NCBI RefSeq assembly: GCF_018687195.1 | Contig: NZ_CP061321.1 | Span: 558,001 to 622,000, forward strand | Source of the DNA: Polynucleobacter sp. MWH-UH2A | Lineage (GTDB): Bacteria > Pseudomonadota > Gammaproteobacteria > Burkholderiales > Burkholderiaceae | Direction: 5' to 3' | DNA length: 64,000 nt | Shown: positions 52,263 through 60,713 of the stretch, piece by piece | Layout of the letters: each line of letters starts with the position of its first letter | Numbering within the stretch: the stretch's first letter is position 1 | The notes under the pieces: generated by a model | Told to the model about the DNA's origin: nothing | What the model saw: only the letters and a program-made list of their open reading frames with translations | Database searches by the model: none | Position numbers and translations under genes: made by a program

Positions 52263-52613
52263 ATGTCGATGCAAAACTCTGATTTTTACCAGGCCGAACA
52301 ATACCTTAAGCTGGGCCTTTATCCACAGGCATTTGAGGCTTTTATGGCGCTTGAGGTGGGTAATATTGACTGCACTTTCCTTGCTCCCTGCAAGATGGCT
52401 TTGAATGGTCAGCTCAATCAATCCCAACTAGAGGTTTTGTTTCATGAACTTGAGCGCGAGTTAAATAATAAAAATCCGCAAGCGATATACAACTACGGGG
52501 TCGTAAAAAGTTACCTTGGGGATTTGCAAAAAGCAACGGAATTGCTGCAATTGGCGATGGATTTGGGGGTTCCCGAAGCTCGGGGTGCCTTGAGTCGCTT
52601 GCTACTAAAGTAG
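52263..52613 (+). CDS. small TPR/Sel1-like hypothetical protein
   Basis: 116 aa, helical, with Sel1/TPR-type spacing: FYQAEQYLKLGLYPQAFEAF, AIYNYGVVKSYLGDLQKATE and LLQLAMDLGVPEARGALSRL. Starts 12 bp after the previous gene, the last of the four-gene run. A helix-repeat adaptor is likely; partner unknown. Confidence 0.75.
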   Translation: MSMQNSDFYQAEQYLKLGLYPQAFEAFMALEVGNIDCTFLAPCKMALNGQLNQSQLEVLFHELERELNNKNPQAIYNYGVVKSYLGDLQKATELLQLAMDLGVPEARGALSRLLLK

Positions 52614-52976
52614 CTGGCTGCGATCCTGTTTACTTAGATCGATTAGATATTAGTCTGATCTTTTTCCTTACTTTTGCTCATATTGTGACCGTTTAGCAGC
52701 TTGATTTTATATTTGAATCAATAGCTTAGGGCAACATTCTCAGGTGACGCTGAGTTTTTTTATCTACACCCTTGTTATTCCTGGGGTTAATAGATTGCTA
52801 TGATTTCTTCTAAGTTTTTAGTTTGAAACTGTATCAATAATTTCATGTAAATCAATGGCTTAGACCGCTATTTCAGCAGGTAAGAAATCCTGCAAAACAA
52901 GGGTTTTTCTCTTTGAGATATCCTCAACTCACCCTACGATGTCCTAAGAGTTAATTCTCATCTTGATGGAGGTTAT
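52614..52976. other. 363-bp intergenic region
   Basis: No convincing gene. It holds a terminator-like hairpin (52739-52761), a GCAGG/CCTGC stem (52876-52893), AT-rich sequence, and a strong GGAGG ribosome site just before 52977. No clear promoter was identified by eye; a small RNA ending at the 52761 T-run is possible but unproven. Confidence 0.5.
52739..52761 (+). terminator. intrinsic terminator-like hairpin
   Basis: CTCAG / CTGAG five-base stem around loop GTGACG, followed by seven T. Lies 125 bp after the four-gene run, so it may end that transcript. Confidence 0.55.
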
Positions 52977-53162
52977 ATGGGGCAAAAAGAGGTGGCTGGC
53001 AAATTACCGCAGACTTCAGAGTCTTTTGTGGAGTTACATATCGAGGACCTCGTCAAGGATCGGCTTTTGTGGCAGGCGCAGATTGGCAGGCGCGCCTATC
53101 CCAACGACAACTTGCCTAGTGTGATTCACATTGTTGAATCTACTCTGACAGCTATCAGGTAG
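52977..53162 (+). CDS. small hypothetical protein
   Basis: 61 aa with a strong GGAGG ribosome site 7 bp upstream. Soluble, mixed charge (HIEDLVKDRLLWQAQIGRRA). No family recognised. It is followed 5 bp later by another small gene, so both are probably one transcript. Confidence 0.6.
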   Translation: MGQKEVAGKLPQTSESFVELHIEDLVKDRLLWQAQIGRRAYPNDNLPSVIHIVESTLTAIR

Positions 53163-53167
53163 GTGGT

Positions 53168-53395
53168 ATGAATCTAAAAAGCTATATTGCGCCTGTAGTT
53201 TTGACTTTATTGACTGTTGTCATGGGGTTTTACTTCTTGTTGGGCTCTAGCCCGGTTGGCAATCGCTCAGCTTCAGAGGCTAGCGTATTGGATGCGGATG
53301 TAATGCGGTATTTTTCGGCTAAAGCAGATCAATATGCGAAAGAGGCTGCTGAGGCCAGCGGCGCTCAGTTGGATAAAAAAGCTGACCAAATTTAG
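53168..53395 (+). CDS. small single-pass membrane protein
   Basis: 75 aa: an N-terminal membrane helix (about 6-26, YIAPVVLTLLTVVMGFYFLL) then a charged helix (RYFSAKADQYAKEAAEASGA). AGGTGG ribosome site 3-8 bp upstream. Function unknown. Convergent with the following gene. Confidence 0.65.
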   Translation: MNLKSYIAPVVLTLLTVVMGFYFLLGSSPVGNRSASEASVLDADVMRYFSAKADQYAKEAAEASGAQLDKKADQI

Positions 53396-53400
53396 TGGGG

Positions 53401-53748
53401 CTAGTTGTATCCGCAGGGGTATAGCTTGCTTAGTTTCTGCAACAGTATGTCATCTACGCTAGGTTTGACAGGGTTATCGTCCAACTCTTTTATGCCGGTA
53501 AAAATGATTTCCCGGTAGTCAGCGATAGTCAAATTCAAATAAGGCGGGTAGCAGTAGAGGGGCACCTGTTTCTTTGCAATTAGCGCCTTATTTGTAGCGT
53601 TGAGACCGGAGCTCAGGCCTAAAAGATAAGTATTGGTAGATTGAGTCTTGCCTTTATTTTCAAAATCAGCGATCGATAAATCAGCCCATGCATTTGGGGA
53701 TGCCAATATTTCAATAGAGAGCAGTAGAGCTAGTGATTTTTTGATCAT
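53401..53748 (-). CDS. secreted protein, Rap1a/Tai-like
   Basis: 115 aa with a signal peptide (1-22, ending NAWA). The mature part contains a YLLGLSSGLNATNKALIAKK helix and PLYCYPPYLNLTIADYREII, resembling the C-P...LT..QY..I pattern of small periplasmic Rap1a/Tai-type proteins, with a second cysteine at the C-terminus (LYPCGYN). No toxin partner is seen nearby, so an immunity role is doubtful. Confidence 0.6.
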   Translation of the reverse strand: MIKKSLALLLSIEILASPNAWADLSIADFENKGKTQSTNTYLLGLSSGLNATNKALIAKKQVPLYCYPPYLNLTIADYREIIFTGIKELDDNPVKPSVDDILLQKLSKLYPCGYN

Positions 53749-53883
53749 GATTTTTGCCGATGTAGAAATGAAAGTGAACTTGCGTTTAATTTAACAGAAG
53801 CCTGTTGAAATGCCTTGAATTTATAAGCCATAGTAAGCTATCGGTGATAGATTATTAATTGAAATTATTCACAAGGATCATTT

Positions 53884-54441
53884 ATGGTTGATATTGACTG
53901 GGATTTTTGGTTTTCCAAGCCTTATATCTACACTTGGCAGGCTGCTGCCTTAGTGCAGGGTATTAATCCTAAGCAAATCAAATTTCCTGTTCGGGACGCC
54001 GCGGGTGAGCTTCATTTTGACCGATCTAATTTTGATAGTCTGTATGACGAATTTAGAGTAAAGCTTGATTTGCTAACTGAGCATGCTTGGATACAAAACT
54101 TCTCAGCTCAGAATATGCGGGTCGATTTCAAGCGGTTTCTGTTTTGGGCGCGACATATTCGCAAATGGGATATGCCTGCAAGACTTGCTGCATTTGCACA
54201 AGGGGTTGACCTTGACGCCTTGGATGAAAATGCTGAAGAAAAGGCGAACTTATTAAGGGATGAGCGCAATACCTTACAGCTTATTTGGGCTTTAAGGTCT
54301 TTGCTCAAAGAGCATCAGCATGGCAAAACGGATCGAGAATTAATTTATTACCTATCAAAGACTTATCCTGATAAAGCTGGATTTAAAAGACTGGCCTTAG
54401 AGATGAAGTTTGCCGAAGCCCAAGTTGCATCTGAAATTTGA
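53884..54441 (+). CDS. hypothetical protein
   Basis: 185 aa, soluble, with an N-terminal W-rich region (DIDWDFWFSKPYIYTWQAAA) and LVQGINPKQIKFP, and a helical C-terminus (HGKTDRELIYYLSKTYPDKA). The start context W..t.AA.L..GinP is reminiscent of small phage-derived or accessory proteins of proteobacteria. No function assigned. ATG preceded by AAGGAT. Confidence 0.65.
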   Translation: MVDIDWDFWFSKPYIYTWQAAALVQGINPKQIKFPVRDAAGELHFDRSNFDSLYDEFRVKLDLLTEHAWIQNFSAQNMRVDFKRFLFWARHIRKWDMPARLAAFAQGVDLDALDENAEEKANLLRDERNTLQLIWALRSLLKEHQHGKTDRELIYYLSKTYPDKAGFKRLALEMKFAEAQVASEI

Positions 54442-54459
54442 ATCAATCGGAAATGCAAA

Positions 54460-54831
54460 TTATTTTGGATAGGCCGTCGCCTTAGGAATATCATCAGCCG
54501 TCCAAGTTTTACTGAGATCGCCTGTTGGGCCAAATTTTACGAATGAATATAAGACGCCAAGAATCAAGACCACAATTGCAATAGTTTTAAGTACTTTGTG
54601 ATCATTTTCCTCTTTGATGACATATTTAGGTGTTGGATGGCGTACTTGAAATATTTCCGGAAAGGCATCTTCGATCAACTCTTTGGCTGATTTGATAAAG
54701 CGATAACGCTCCTCTTCGGAGCCGCCGACTTCAATCGCATGGGCAGCTTTGAAATATTGTTCGCTGGCCACGCTGAGTATTTTGGCCTTCTTTATCAGGT
54801 CTGAGTGTCTTTCGAGCTCTTCGGGAGTCAT
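54460..54831 (-). CDS. hypothetical protein with C-terminal membrane helix
   Basis: 123 aa: a helical N-terminal part starting LERHSDLIKKAKILSVASEQ and a membrane helix at about 82-102 (TIAIVVLILGVLYSFVKFG), followed by a short tail. Tail-anchor-like topology. No family recognised. Convergent with the preceding gene. Confidence 0.6.
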   Translation of the reverse strand: MTPEELERHSDLIKKAKILSVASEQYFKAAHAIEVGGSEEERYRFIKSAKELIEDAFPEIFQVRHPTPKYVIKEENDHKVLKTIAIVVLILGVLYSFVKFGPTGDLSKTWTADDIPKATAYPK

Positions 54832-54964
54832 TGCCTATTTCCTCTTTTCAATTTTTTACCGCTGATTTTGCAACTTATGAACCCAGTATGGTGCCGAATT
54901 ACTGGATTTACAGCTCATTTAACCTTTACTTTTAAGTCATCATACTCCCAGTAAAATAATCATC

Positions 54965-55720
54965 ATGGCCTTTGAAATATACCCCCCAGAGTTAGGAGAA
55001 ATGGACGTGAAGTTCTCCTTAGACCCACGCTTTATTTTTAAAAATCTAGAGCGAATGCTGTCCCCGGGGCCGGTTTCCGCAGTCTTTAATGTTAAAACTT
55101 CGGGAAATTTTCCGGTGAGCGTGCAAAGCTTGGATTCTAAAGCTGGTATTAAGTTCAAGGTGGAGGAGCCGGTTAAAAATGGTGTTGGCACTGTTATTGG
55201 GGGGCTGTGTTATTTTGTAGCTGGCCTTGAGGGAGGGAAACTCCAATTTCCACTCGCAGGTCTCAGATCTGCCGAGTCGGGTGGGTTGACTTGTGATATT
55301 CCCAAAACGATGTCACTCATTCAGAGGCGAGAAGATTTTAGGGTAAAGGCGCCACCTGACCGCGCGTTTAAGGCGCTTATTTTTTTTGCTGTTGGCAAGG
55401 AGATGATCGGCGATATTGTTGACGTTTCTGATAATGGATTGCAGTTGGATCTACGCCTCGGGGCAACGGACATGAAAATTGGGACCATATGGACAAATTG
55501 TTCATTAGAACGATTAACTGCAAAAACCGCCAAATTTGATCTCATCATCAGAAACGTTAGACCAAGCCCATCGGAGGCCTCTCGTATTCGGGTGGGTTGC
55601 GAACTACATCAGCCAACCAAGCTCAATTTAAATGAATTTTTGAGTACTAGATCAGCCATTCAAAGCGCTAGACTCAATCGCCGGATTAACTACTGGTATC
55701 AGGATGTCAGCTGGTGCTGA
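54965..55720 (+). CDS. PilZ-domain c-di-GMP-binding protein, YcgR-like flagellar brake
   Basis: 251 aa with an N-terminal YcgR-type domain (about 15-115) and a C-terminal PilZ domain. The c-di-GMP residues are present: R122-x3-R126 in QRREDFRVKAP and D153-x-S155-x2-G158 in VDVSDNGLQLDL. Proteins of this type bind c-di-GMP and slow flagellar rotation by contacting the motor. It is 14 kb from flhB, so its link to motility is by family, not by operon. ATG chosen; the spacing region before it lacks a strong ribosome site. Confidence 0.88.
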   Translation: MAFEIYPPELGEMDVKFSLDPRFIFKNLERMLSPGPVSAVFNVKTSGNFPVSVQSLDSKAGIKFKVEEPVKNGVGTVIGGLCYFVAGLEGGKLQFPLAGLRSAESGGLTCDIPKTMSLIQRREDFRVKAPPDRAFKALIFFAVGKEMIGDIVDVSDNGLQLDLRLGATDMKIGTIWTNCSLERLTAKTAKFDLIIRNVRPSPSEASRIRVGCELHQPTKLNLNEFLSTRSAIQSARLNRRINYWYQDVSWC

Positions 55721-55811
55721 TGCACTTTAGCGGTGCAGTAAATGTCACACATTTCTTTATACTGCTGAATATTCGTAAAAATTAACTCGGAAAAATATTA
55801 AAGGATAGCTA

Positions 55812-56489
55812 ATGGGTTACGGTGCAATTGATTTAGCTCAATTAAATATGCAAAGAGGTAAGTATGAGGTTGCCTTTGATATTTTATTTGATTCAGCAGT
55901 TAATGATCAAAATGACGATGCACTATTTTTGTTAACGAAAATGACCTTTGATGGCAATCTCAATGCTGAGCAGATGGAGAAGTTTTATGAATTGCAAAAT
56001 GGCCATACCAGCCTGGGGAACGGCTACGCCTTATTTAATGTTGGCTTGATGCATGAACGCGGTCTTGGTAAAGTGCCGCAAAGTTATAAAGTTGCTGTTG
56101 AATATTATCAAAAGGCGGTCAAAGAAGAGGTTAAGGATGCTTTTTGTAATTTAGGAAATATTTACGCTCTAGGGCTTGGTATGGACCAGGGCGTTCCGAG
56201 AAACGTAGAGCTTGGTATTAAGTACCTTACCATTGGCGCAGAGGAGGGAAGTCGTCAATGTGCTTATACCTTGGGTTCGCTCTATGGTAAGGGCGAGTTT
56301 GTGCCTTTAGATTTAAAAAAAGCGTTTTATTTCTTGTCTCTAGCGGCCCTACAGGGTCACGATCAAGCCAAGAGGGTATTGCATATATTTGTGCACACTC
56401 ATAAGGAAAATTATGATGCCGAGATGGAGGCTGCTGAGTATCAGTTTGGCAAAATTCAAAATCTTCGTTTGCTTTATAAGTGTGTTTAA
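55812..56489 (+). CDS. Sel1-repeat protein
   Basis: 225 aa, cytoplasmic, no signal peptide. Repeats ALFNVGLMHERGLGKVPQSY, AFCNLGNIYALGLGMDQGVP and CAYTLGSLYGKGEFVPLDLK fit Sel1. These repeats are protein-interaction scaffolds in signalling or secretion. Not next to a recognisable partner. Confidence 0.88.
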   Translation: MGYGAIDLAQLNMQRGKYEVAFDILFDSAVNDQNDDALFLLTKMTFDGNLNAEQMEKFYELQNGHTSLGNGYALFNVGLMHERGLGKVPQSYKVAVEYYQKAVKEEVKDAFCNLGNIYALGLGMDQGVPRNVELGIKYLTIGAEEGSRQCAYTLGSLYGKGEFVPLDLKKAFYFLSLAALQGHDQAKRVLHIFVHTHKENYDAEMEAAEYQFGKIQNLRLLYKCV

Positions 56490-56530
56490 TTAAGCTGGTA
56501 AAGATTTTAGTGTTGTCCTAAAATTTTCAG

Positions 56531-56553
56531 GTGCATTGTAGGCTGGAATGCAC
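56531..56553. other. hairpin in intergenic region
   Basis: GTGCATT / AATGCAC seven-base stem with a nine-base loop, not followed by T-rich sequence. It sits between the Sel1 gene and the 56601 gene; role unknown. Confidence 0.35.
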
Positions 56554-56600
56554 TCAAATGATCATATGCATGCTTAGATTAATTTAGGTTAAATTGGTGT

Positions 56601-56978
56601 ATGAAGAGTAAGTGTCTAATTTTATTCGGCCTCGTCATGTTGGCTCTATCCCTTTTGGGTGGGTATGCTAATGCTGGCACAAATTCTCAAAACCCAGTCA
56701 AACTAAGTGGAGCGAAACATATTTCTTATTCTTGCTCAAACGAATATGTAAAGGCTGAAAGCATCAGGATTTTATGGTCAGAGGCTAATCTCAATTTACC
56801 TATTTCTGTATTGGATGGGTTTAACTCAGAAACCTGCATTGGAAAAGTGACCAAAAATACATTTACATGGGATCGGGGCGCTAGTCAGGCATCCATGGAT
56901 CGACATACCGGCGTACTCACTATTAAGCCAAAAAAAGATGGTGTTTCAATCTCTTTGAATTGCACTGTGGTTGACTAG
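56601..56978 (+). CDS. secreted hypothetical protein
   Basis: 125 aa with a signal peptide (about 1-25, GGYANA). The mature region has three cysteines (ISYSCSNEYV, SETCIGKVT, LNCTVVD) and a beta-rich pattern (FTWDRGASQASMDRHTGVLT). No family recognised. Confidence 0.7.
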   Translation: MKSKCLILFGLVMLALSLLGGYANAGTNSQNPVKLSGAKHISYSCSNEYVKAESIRILWSEANLNLPISVLDGFNSETCIGKVTKNTFTWDRGASQASMDRHTGVLTIKPKKDGVSISLNCTVVD

Positions 56979-57072
56979 TATTCCTATAGCTCTCTAGATT
57001 TACAGCGGGCACTTTGTGGCTTAGTGAATTACGAACTGTGATACATCAATATATTCACCATCATTACTAAGT

Positions 57073-57858
57073 ATGAAATATAGGGTTTTACTAACGTTTT
57101 TTTGCTGTATAGCCTTGGCTGGATTATTTCATTCCAATGCCGCACATGCTTATCTTCAGGATGAGATTCAGGTCTACGATGATGAAATCAATGCCAAGGG
57201 GGAATATAGTCTTGAGCTGCACCTCAACACAACTCCAAGAGGCAATCAGCAGCAAGGCTATCCTGGTGAGGTAGTCAACAACAATAACACTCGCGTCACC
57301 CCAGAATTGGCTTATGGTCTAGGCCATGACTTGGAGGCGGGTTTTTATCTTAGTTACTCCAATAACAATAATTCCTTTAACTATGCTGGAGTAAAGGCGC
57401 GCCTGAAATGGCTGCCGTATCAAGAAGAGAAGGGCGATCCATTTTTTGCGGGTGTGAACGTTGAGGTGTCTGATACACCATACCCTTATGAACCATCACG
57501 TTACAACGGGGAACTGCGTTTTATTATTGGTAAGCATATAGATGAATGGCTATTAGCATTCAATCCCATATTTGATCAAGCACTCTCGCAGCCACTAGTT
57601 CATCAAGGTCCTGTATTTGCCACTGCCACTCGAGTGTCACGTAACGTGAGCCAAGAATGGGCATTAGGTGGAGAGCTTTATACCAATGTGAACCAAGTAT
57701 CTCAACCAATTGTTTATCCCAATATGAATAATGTTGCTTATGCCATGGTGTACTACGACGGCAAGCCCATCGCCTTTCAGGCTGGCATTGGTAAAGGTAT
57801 TAGTCATAACGCAGACCAAACTACCTTAAAGGCAATCCTTTCGATTCCTTTGCCATAA
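57073..57858 (+). CDS. outer-membrane beta-barrel-like protein
   Basis: 261 aa with a signal peptide (about 1-26, NAAHA). Mature sequence alternates polar and hydrophobic residues in strand pattern (GEYSLELHLNTTPRGNQQQG, DLEAGFYLSYSNNNNSFNYA, AIAFQAGIGKGISHNADQTT type), with many Asn/Tyr and loops, consistent with an outer-membrane barrel or porin-like protein. The C-terminus does not end in Phe. Function unknown. Confidence 0.7.
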   Translation: MKYRVLLTFFCCIALAGLFHSNAAHAYLQDEIQVYDDEINAKGEYSLELHLNTTPRGNQQQGYPGEVVNNNNTRVTPELAYGLGHDLEAGFYLSYSNNNNSFNYAGVKARLKWLPYQEEKGDPFFAGVNVEVSDTPYPYEPSRYNGELRFIIGKHIDEWLLAFNPIFDQALSQPLVHQGPVFATATRVSRNVSQEWALGGELYTNVNQVSQPIVYPNMNNVAYAMVYYDGKPIAFQAGIGKGISHNADQTTLKAILSIPLP

Positions 57859-57874
57859 ACGAGGACCTCAATTT

Positions 57875-58534
57875 ATGAATATACATTCTGACTATAGCCA
57901 GCGAGTGGTGATCCACTCTGATGAGTTGCCTTGGGTGCCAAGCCCGCAGTCTGGAGTAGAAAGACGGATGCTTGAGCGCCAAGGCGATGAAGTAGCTAGA
58001 GCGACTTCAATCGTTCGCTATCAGCCAGGATCAAGATTCCAAGCCCATACTCATGATTATGGGGAGGAGATTTTAGTTTTGGATGGGATATTTAGCGATG
58101 AAACCGGTGACTATCCAGCTGGTACTTACATCATGAATCCGCCAGGGTCTTCTCATGCGCCATTTAGTGAGAGCGGTTGCACGCTTTTTGTAAAGCTAAG
58201 ACATTTAGGGGCTGATCAAGTGTTGAGAGAAGTGATTGACACTAAATCCGCGCCTTGGTATCAAGGTATGGTACCCGGTCTCAATGTCATGCCACTGATG
58301 CAACAGGGTAGTGGATCAACTTTAGTAAGGTGGGCGCCAGAAACCTACTTCAATCCACATAAGCATTACGGCGGAGAAGAAATCTTTGTGTTGGATGGCG
58401 TCTTTGAGGATGAGCATGGAAGATACCCGGTAGGCACATGGATTAGAAGTGCGCATATGAGTTTGCACCAGCCCTTTAGCAAAGAAGGCTGCACAATCTT
58501 TGTAAAGACAGGGCACTTATTAGCCACTCAATGA
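57875..58534 (+). CDS. tandem-cupin protein, ChrR-like
   Basis: 219 aa with two cupin domains. First: FQAHTHDYGEEILVLDGIFS with the H-x-H...E metal motif; second: FNPHKHYGGEEIFVLDGVFE. PAGTYIMNPPGSSHAPFSE and GTWIRSAHMSLHQPF complete the barrels. ChrR-type anti-sigma cupins have this fold, but no ECF sigma gene is seen beside it, so the role is open. 16 bp after the OMP-like gene. Confidence 0.85.
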   Translation: MNIHSDYSQRVVIHSDELPWVPSPQSGVERRMLERQGDEVARATSIVRYQPGSRFQAHTHDYGEEILVLDGIFSDETGDYPAGTYIMNPPGSSHAPFSESGCTLFVKLRHLGADQVLREVIDTKSAPWYQGMVPGLNVMPLMQQGSGSTLVRWAPETYFNPHKHYGGEEIFVLDGVFEDEHGRYPVGTWIRSAHMSLHQPFSKEGCTIFVKTGHLLATQ

Positions 58535-58658
58535 ATTTGGCAAAAATGGCGCGGTTTTAAAGAATAATAAGTCTTTAGATTTATCTAGTGGTTTAAATAT
58601 TACTGGCAGATAAGTTTCAATGAGATGTTATAAAGGGATATTACTTTATGGAGTCCCT

Positions 58659-59753
58659 ATGCCACAATCTTCTCGCCGTCATTTTCTAAAAAGCTCTGCA
58701 GTGGGCGCTGCAGCAGTCGCGAGCACTCAGGCCTTAGGAAATGCTTCAACGCCAACTAGCAAAGTAGTTGCTGAAGTGCAAAATCTTGAAGCCAAGAAGA
58801 TTCAGGCGACAACTGCCAGTTGGGATGATGGCTTAGCTCATCCCATCCCATATAAGAATGCGCCTGGTAAAGGCAGAGATAGGGCGATTGTGTTGGGTGG
58901 CGGCTCAGAATATATGAGCTCATTTTTAGTGGGCTATTTTCATGCGATGCTCAGCAATGGCGTTAACTTACGCTTAGCGGATATTGTGGTTGGAACATCA
59001 GCCGGAGCAATTCTGGGAAGTGCTTTATTGGGTAGCCGCTTGGATTTATTCTCTGCAGAATTTAATTTGTTGGCAGACTATCCAAAGATTATGGCAAAGT
59101 TTATACCTACTGAAAAATTTACTTCCAGCCAGCAGCGCGTAATGAAAATGGGAATCGATGCAAAGGATGGTAGTCCTGCTACGATTCAAGCGATTGGCCA
59201 TGCAGCTATGGCGGCTAAATCGATCCCTCAAGATAAGTTTGAAACAAACATCAAAGTATTTTTGGGGAATATGAAAGCAATTCCTCCAAAGATGTACATC
59301 ACTGCGATTGATTGCTATACAGCAGAGCGCTTGGTCATTGCACCAGATTCGGGAGTGCCGGTAGCTACAGCAGTTGCTGCTAGCGCATCAGCACCTGGGG
59401 TAACGGGACCAACTTGGGTAAAAGATCGCGTTTGTATGGATGGCAGTATTGGGCCAACGGAAACCCATTGCGATATTGTGGCGGGCTCCAAAAGGGCATT
59501 AGTGATTGCTTTGGCGGATACGCTTGAACAAGAAAAGGCGGGACTGCGCTTAAACCACTTGCCGAATACGATTCTTCAAGAGGTAAGGGATCTAGAGGCG
59601 GGTGGCACTAAAGTAAAACTAGTGGTAATTGGAATGCTGCCAGGAAGAAAGACCTTAAGCGTTGTGGATCCCAAAATTATGGCGCCCGCGATCAAGTATG
59701 GTTATGAGAGGGGTATGCAAGATTTGCCTGAGATGAAACAACTATGGGTGTAA
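58659..59753 (+). CDS. Tat-exported patatin-like phospholipase
   Basis: 364 aa from the ATG at 58659. SRRHFLK is the twin-arginine signal, followed by an Ala-rich hydrophobic stretch, so the enzyme is exported folded. The patatin nucleophile motif is GTSAG (Ser in VVGTSAGAILGSALL) and the Asp of the dyad is in CMDGSIGPTE. The oxyanion region is LGGGSEYMS instead of the typical GGGxRG. Likely a periplasmic or surface lipid acyl hydrolase. A 13-residue longer start (58620) lacks the Tat-proximal Met. Confidence 0.88.
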   Translation: MPQSSRRHFLKSSAVGAAAVASTQALGNASTPTSKVVAEVQNLEAKKIQATTASWDDGLAHPIPYKNAPGKGRDRAIVLGGGSEYMSSFLVGYFHAMLSNGVNLRLADIVVGTSAGAILGSALLGSRLDLFSAEFNLLADYPKIMAKFIPTEKFTSSQQRVMKMGIDAKDGSPATIQAIGHAAMAAKSIPQDKFETNIKVFLGNMKAIPPKMYITAIDCYTAERLVIAPDSGVPVATAVAASASAPGVTGPTWVKDRVCMDGSIGPTETHCDIVAGSKRALVIALADTLEQEKAGLRLNHLPNTILQEVRDLEAGGTKVKLVVIGMLPGRKTLSVVDPKIMAPAIKYGYERGMQDLPEMKQLWV

Positions 59754-59772
59754 TGCCAGGCTTAGATGTTTC

Positions 59773-60588
59773 TCAGAAGTTGAAAGAGAGCTTCCCGTAA
59801 ACCGACCAGTCATATTGGCTATAGGTCTGCACTACTTGTTTGCTGGCACCAATTGCGAATAAGAAATTCTTGGTCACTCGATGGGTAACCATGGCATCTA
59901 GCGGTATAAACCAACCTCCACCTGCAGAGTTGTAAACAGCCCCATTTTCATCCCATAGTCTTAGCTGTGTTTCTGGCGTCAACTGAAACCCCAGTGTTGG
60001 AAAAAGCTGTAGGTTGCGCACGAGTGGTGGTTGAGTCGGATTTACTTGCAGTGAATTATTTTTAGTATCAAACCCATACATATAACGTGCCAAGGGAGAA
60101 AAATCTGCCAGCCTTAAAGGATTATTCTCGCCAGGTTTAAAGCTAGCGCCAACCTGTGGGCCAATCGCCCATTGACCATTGTTGCCAAACGGAAAAATAA
60201 GTCTTGCGCCAAAATTAGCGCCAATTTCTGGAAGTAAGTCTGGATGATTTCCCCAAAAAGTCAGCATCGTATTACCTGCGCTGTATTGCCCAGAGTTTTG
60301 GGCTGGGAAACTTGGCCCATAAGAAGAAACGTAGGAGGTATCTAAACGCATCGTTCCCCGAAATCGTTCTAAATCTAGCGGATGGTAATAACGCAACTTG
60401 ATCGTATCGCTATAGTTTTGATTGCCTTGATAGTCGTGGTATCCCCAGAATTCTAAAATTTGATCTCTAGAATATTCACCGGATATGTTCTGAAAGTAGG
60501 CGGAAAACTTGTTCTCATCTTCCACCGCCCAAGGCGTGGAAAAAATACTGCAAAGTAGGGTGAGAGCCAGAACCTTTTGTTTGAACAT
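59773..60588 (-). CDS. putative outer-membrane protein
   Basis: 271 aa with a signal peptide (about 1-21). The mature part is aromatic- and glycine-rich with strand-like alternation (FSAYFQNISGEYSRDQILEF, NGQWAIGPQVGASFKPGENN) and ends in F (YGKLSFNF), a typical outer-membrane barrel C-terminus. No specific family. Convergent with the patatin gene. Confidence 0.75.
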   Translation of the reverse strand: MFKQKVLALTLLCSIFSTPWAVEDENKFSAYFQNISGEYSRDQILEFWGYHDYQGNQNYSDTIKLRYYHPLDLERFRGTMRLDTSYVSSYGPSFPAQNSGQYSAGNTMLTFWGNHPDLLPEIGANFGARLIFPFGNNGQWAIGPQVGASFKPGENNPLRLADFSPLARYMYGFDTKNNSLQVNPTQPPLVRNLQLFPTLGFQLTPETQLRLWDENGAVYNSAGGGWFIPLDAMVTHRVTKNFLFAIGASKQVVQTYSQYDWSVYGKLSFNF

Positions 60589-60713
60589 AAGTTAAGGATT
60601 ATGTCAGATATAGATTGGGGTTTACCCTGTTTATATAAACGGCATGATACTCGTACAAGCTTGTGTGAAGCTTTGATAAACTTGCAATGCTCTTGAATTT
60701 ACTTACAAAAATA

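Noticed and set aside
53401..53748. immunity protein of a type VI effector pair (Rap1a/Tai)
   Set aside because: The resemblance is limited and there is no effector or secretion gene next to it.
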